Assembly: GCA_018806915.1 (NCBI GenBank)
Contig: JAGKQI010000061.1
Coordinates: forward strand, 992,001 to 1,056,000
Origin: Phytophthora colocasiae
Taxonomy: Eukaryota; Oomycota; Peronosporomycetes; Peronosporales; Peronosporaceae
Direction of reading: 5' to 3'
DNA length: 64,000 nt
Shown: piece by piece, positions 61,748 through 64,000 of the stretch
Position numbering within the stretch: the first letter of the stretch is position 1
Layout of the letters: each line of letters opens with the position of its first letter
Made by a program: the position numbers and the translations under genes
The notes under the pieces: generated by a model
What the model saw: the letters and a program-made list of their open reading frames with translations, nothing else
Database searches by the model: none
What the model was told of the DNA's origin: nothing

Positions 61748-64000
61748 CACATGTATGAGGTTGCGGTGGTCACAGAATAGCCTAAAAGGCTTCGGTCGCA
61801 TCAGTAGATAGTCTAGTTTTTCACAAGCCACTACAATTGGATACGCCTCTTTCTCAATGACTGTCCAGTTTAGTTGGGAGCCCTTGAAAGTACCGCTGAG
61901 GCACGTGAGTAGCTTGTGCTGCTGAGTAGCAACCGGTAGAGTAGCATCATAGTCCACAACCTGGCTTACAATGACTGACCAACCGCAATCAGATGCATCT
62001 GAGCACACAATTGTAGTGGCGGAGTCGTCTGGTAGCGCTATAGTGGCGGATGTCGCCAGTAGGTCCTTTGTATTTTCGAAAGCTATTCGCTCTGTATCAG
62101 TCAATGTGACTGAGATGCCAGCCGCGACGCGCTTTGTGCGCTTTCCACCTTTCAGAGATTCATCAAGTCGCTGCTGGAGAGGCTCAACGGTGCGAGCATA
62201 ATCGACGACAGATTCCCTCACCCAGTTCGCAGCGCACAGAAACTGTTGCAACTGGCCTGCCGTTTCTGGGTAAGGCATCGATCGTAGTACGTCAATGCGA
62301 GCTGGATCGTGTGAAACACCATCACTGTCGATGATGCGTCCACACCACTTCACAGATTGCTGGTAGATGCTGCTCTTCTTCGCGCTCAGCTTGAGCCCGT
62401 ACGCAGCTACCAAGTCGAAAAACTCTTCCAGCTTGGCTACGTATTCGTCGATGTCATCGGCAAATAGGAGTAGATCATCAATCCAAATGACAATGGAAGT
62501 ATACAGCATCGAATCGAAGCACCGCTCCATCGTCTGCTGAAAATGCACAGCGGCATCACAGCATCCCTGAGGAACACGACGTGGAGTGTATATTTTGGTG
62601 TCTGTAATGTACGACATTAGCTCTTGGCAGAGCTTATCTAGGGGTAGCTGCCAAAAGCCTTTGAGCAGGTCAAATAACCCAAAATGTTTCTTGCCTCGAG
62701 TATGTTCGAGTAGAGTAGCCATGTGTGGCATCGTGCTAATCATTGCCTCTATGAGGTCGTTCACAACACGGTAGTCACACGTCTGGCGATACGCGTCAGA
62801 ATTTTCACCTGGCTTGCGTACTGGGAGCACTGGGCTAGCCCAACGGCTGCTGGGGTTTTCATACACCCAGCCTAGCTTTACGAGCTTACCGTTAAATTCA
62901 CGCAGGAAAGTTCGCACGGCCGGAGGATAGTGCCTCGGCTTACATTTGACTGCGCTGGCGCCTTCTTTAAGCCGGATCTTTAAGGGGTCCACTTTTGCAG
63001 GTGGGTCATTGCCCAGTTCGAGTCTCCAGATATCGTGCTTGTCCACTATGGTGCGGAGCTGTTGCTCCAACCTCCGTGGAAAACCGTGCTCGAGTGCCTG
63101 GGCTACGAGTCTGTCGAGAGCATTTCGTAGGTCCTGGTCCGTGAAACGGGACGATAGAGTTGGTAGGTCATCTTCAACTTCAACATCTGCATCCTCTTTG
63201 TCTTCAACTCGCACCGCTAATTGCTCCAATTGCCGGTCAATGTCGATTCCGAGCGATTTTAAGACATCTTGCCCTAATATGAACTCTGGTTCTTCACCTT
63301 CGATAATGAGGCACTCAACTGGCTCATGGAGCGAGACGGGCCCGGCTGCCGTATTCAGCAATAGACGAAGATGAACAGAGGACATACAATTGACCTCATG
63401 GTCTGCCACAGTCACGTTCACCACTGGGGTCTCAAGTGTCTGTATAGTCACAGATGGGTCCAGTTGTTGTAGCTGCACAACGTGCCGGCGTCCAATGGCA
63501 GTTCTATCCGCACCGGTGTCGGCGCAAAAGGGCACCGACAGCACTCCATTGAGTAAAATAGACTTCTCTTCGGATGGTAGGCATTCCCGCAGACGCTTGA
63601 GTTTAGCTACGGTTCGCTTATTTCCGTCGTTCGATCGCTGTGCGCGGAGCTTGCGGCGGATGTCAGCTTTCTGGTCATCGGAAGCTGTTGGGCATTCCGA
63701 TAGCCAATGCATCTCACTGCAATGGGGGCACGGAGTGGGCGGCACTTTGGGTCGCTCGGCAGTTGTCTTAGTAACCGGTCTTGGACCTGCACTACGGGGT
63801 TCACTATTGGGTTTGGGTTTTTTAGTTGGTTGCTTGTTAAGGCCAGGTTGAGATGGACGCTCACCACTACCGTCGCTTCTACCGCGCTTTGTGCGCTTCT
63901 GGCTCTGGTAAGCTCGCTCCTGGTCCAACGCCTTCTCTAGCACCAAGTCGTGCAGCAAGACCTCGTCTTCCTTTGCTTTACGCACCTGGAAACGAATTGC
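61730..64000 (-). pseudogene. pol: gag end and proximal pol of right Ty3 element, 5' end beyond window
   Basis: Open from the window edge to 61730 in one frame, so here gag and pol appear fused, unlike the left element where a stop separates them. Seen in order: a basic linker, one zinc knuckle of form C-x2-C-x3-H-x4-C (CPHCSEMHWLSEC, about 63725), retropepsin CADTGADRTAIG (about 63520), a second protease motif FILGQDVL, RT with WIDDLLLF (about 62483-62460) and RNase H (CSDASDCGWSVI, about 62005-61970). The last codons before the stop no longer match the family, owing to the one-base change. Confidence 0.87.

Larger units (their letters stand above)
56617..64000 (-). mobile_element. Ty3-type retrotransposon, right part beyond window, 3' LTR split by two DNA transposons
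   Basis: From right to left on the minus strand: gag end and zinc knuckle, protease, RT, RNase H, integrase with chromodomain, polypurine tract (59730-59716) and the 3' LTR. The LTR ends TGTAGTG (56617) and CACTACA (59715) match those of the element at 3792-4044. Without the inserted MITE and Harbinger element the LTR would be about 245 bp, close to 253 bp in the left element. Confidence 0.88.

Noticed and set aside
1..64000. tRNA, rRNA or bacterial operon features
   Set aside because: No tRNA A/B box pair or rRNA segment was found by eye; gene structure is eukaryotic, so ribosome binding sites and operons do not apply.

Overview
The window reads as nuclear DNA of an oomycete, most likely a Phytophthora-like plant pathogen. 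Host genes are compact. Their introns are short (58-104 nt, one of 287 nt) with GTRNGT-type donors and a CTAAC-like branch site. The mobile elements (chromodomain Ty3 elements, a Ty3 element with two RNase H domains, PIF/Harbinger with a SANT partner) and the diverged ankyrin family fit that group. This assignment is inference from content; no species-specific marker was checked.

Layout. 1-4044: left-truncated Ty3 retrotransposon (minus) that has cut a cationic amino acid transporter gene. 4045-7076: the cut transporter and an intact paralogue, both minus. 7077-9258: no gene recognised. 9259-28236: a nest of three elements: a small hAT-like element split by a Ty1/copia element (9427-27811), itself split inside a codon run by a 12.8-kb Ty3 element (11209-23968, minus). 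28668-38532: phosphopantetheine adenylyltransferase, an unknown protein (minus), a START/FYVE protein, a LACTB2-like metallo-beta-lactamase (minus) and a PUS7/TruD pseudouridine synthase. 38636-48004: RAD50 (minus), a PDK1-like kinase, RPL22 (minus), RPLP2 and RAB28 (minus). 48172-56610: a rearranged block with one full ankyrin gene, two partial copies, a detached ankyrin 3' end, a possible PD-(D/E)XK protein, and an inverted degenerate copy of the PUS7/MBL/FYVE segment. 56617-64000: a second Ty3 element (minus) whose 3' LTR is split by a hairpin MITE and a PIF/Harbinger transposon.

How it works together. The central 28.6-48 kb is ordinary housekeeping DNA: CoA synthesis, tRNA modification, double-strand-break repair, AGC kinase signalling, ribosome and ciliary/vesicle GTPase functions, with divergent and convergent neighbours and short spacers. 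The two flanks are repeat-rich and mostly decaying. Nearly every element carries one or more frameshifts or stops, yet the copia LTRs differ by one base and the inner Ty3 LTRs are also nearly identical, so the insertions look recent. The most unusual signals are a very strong excess of GATC tetramers in the inner Ty3 element, an undescribed third reading frame behind its integrase, and the composite inverted duplication at 51.7-55.3 kb that broke up a tandem ankyrin unit.
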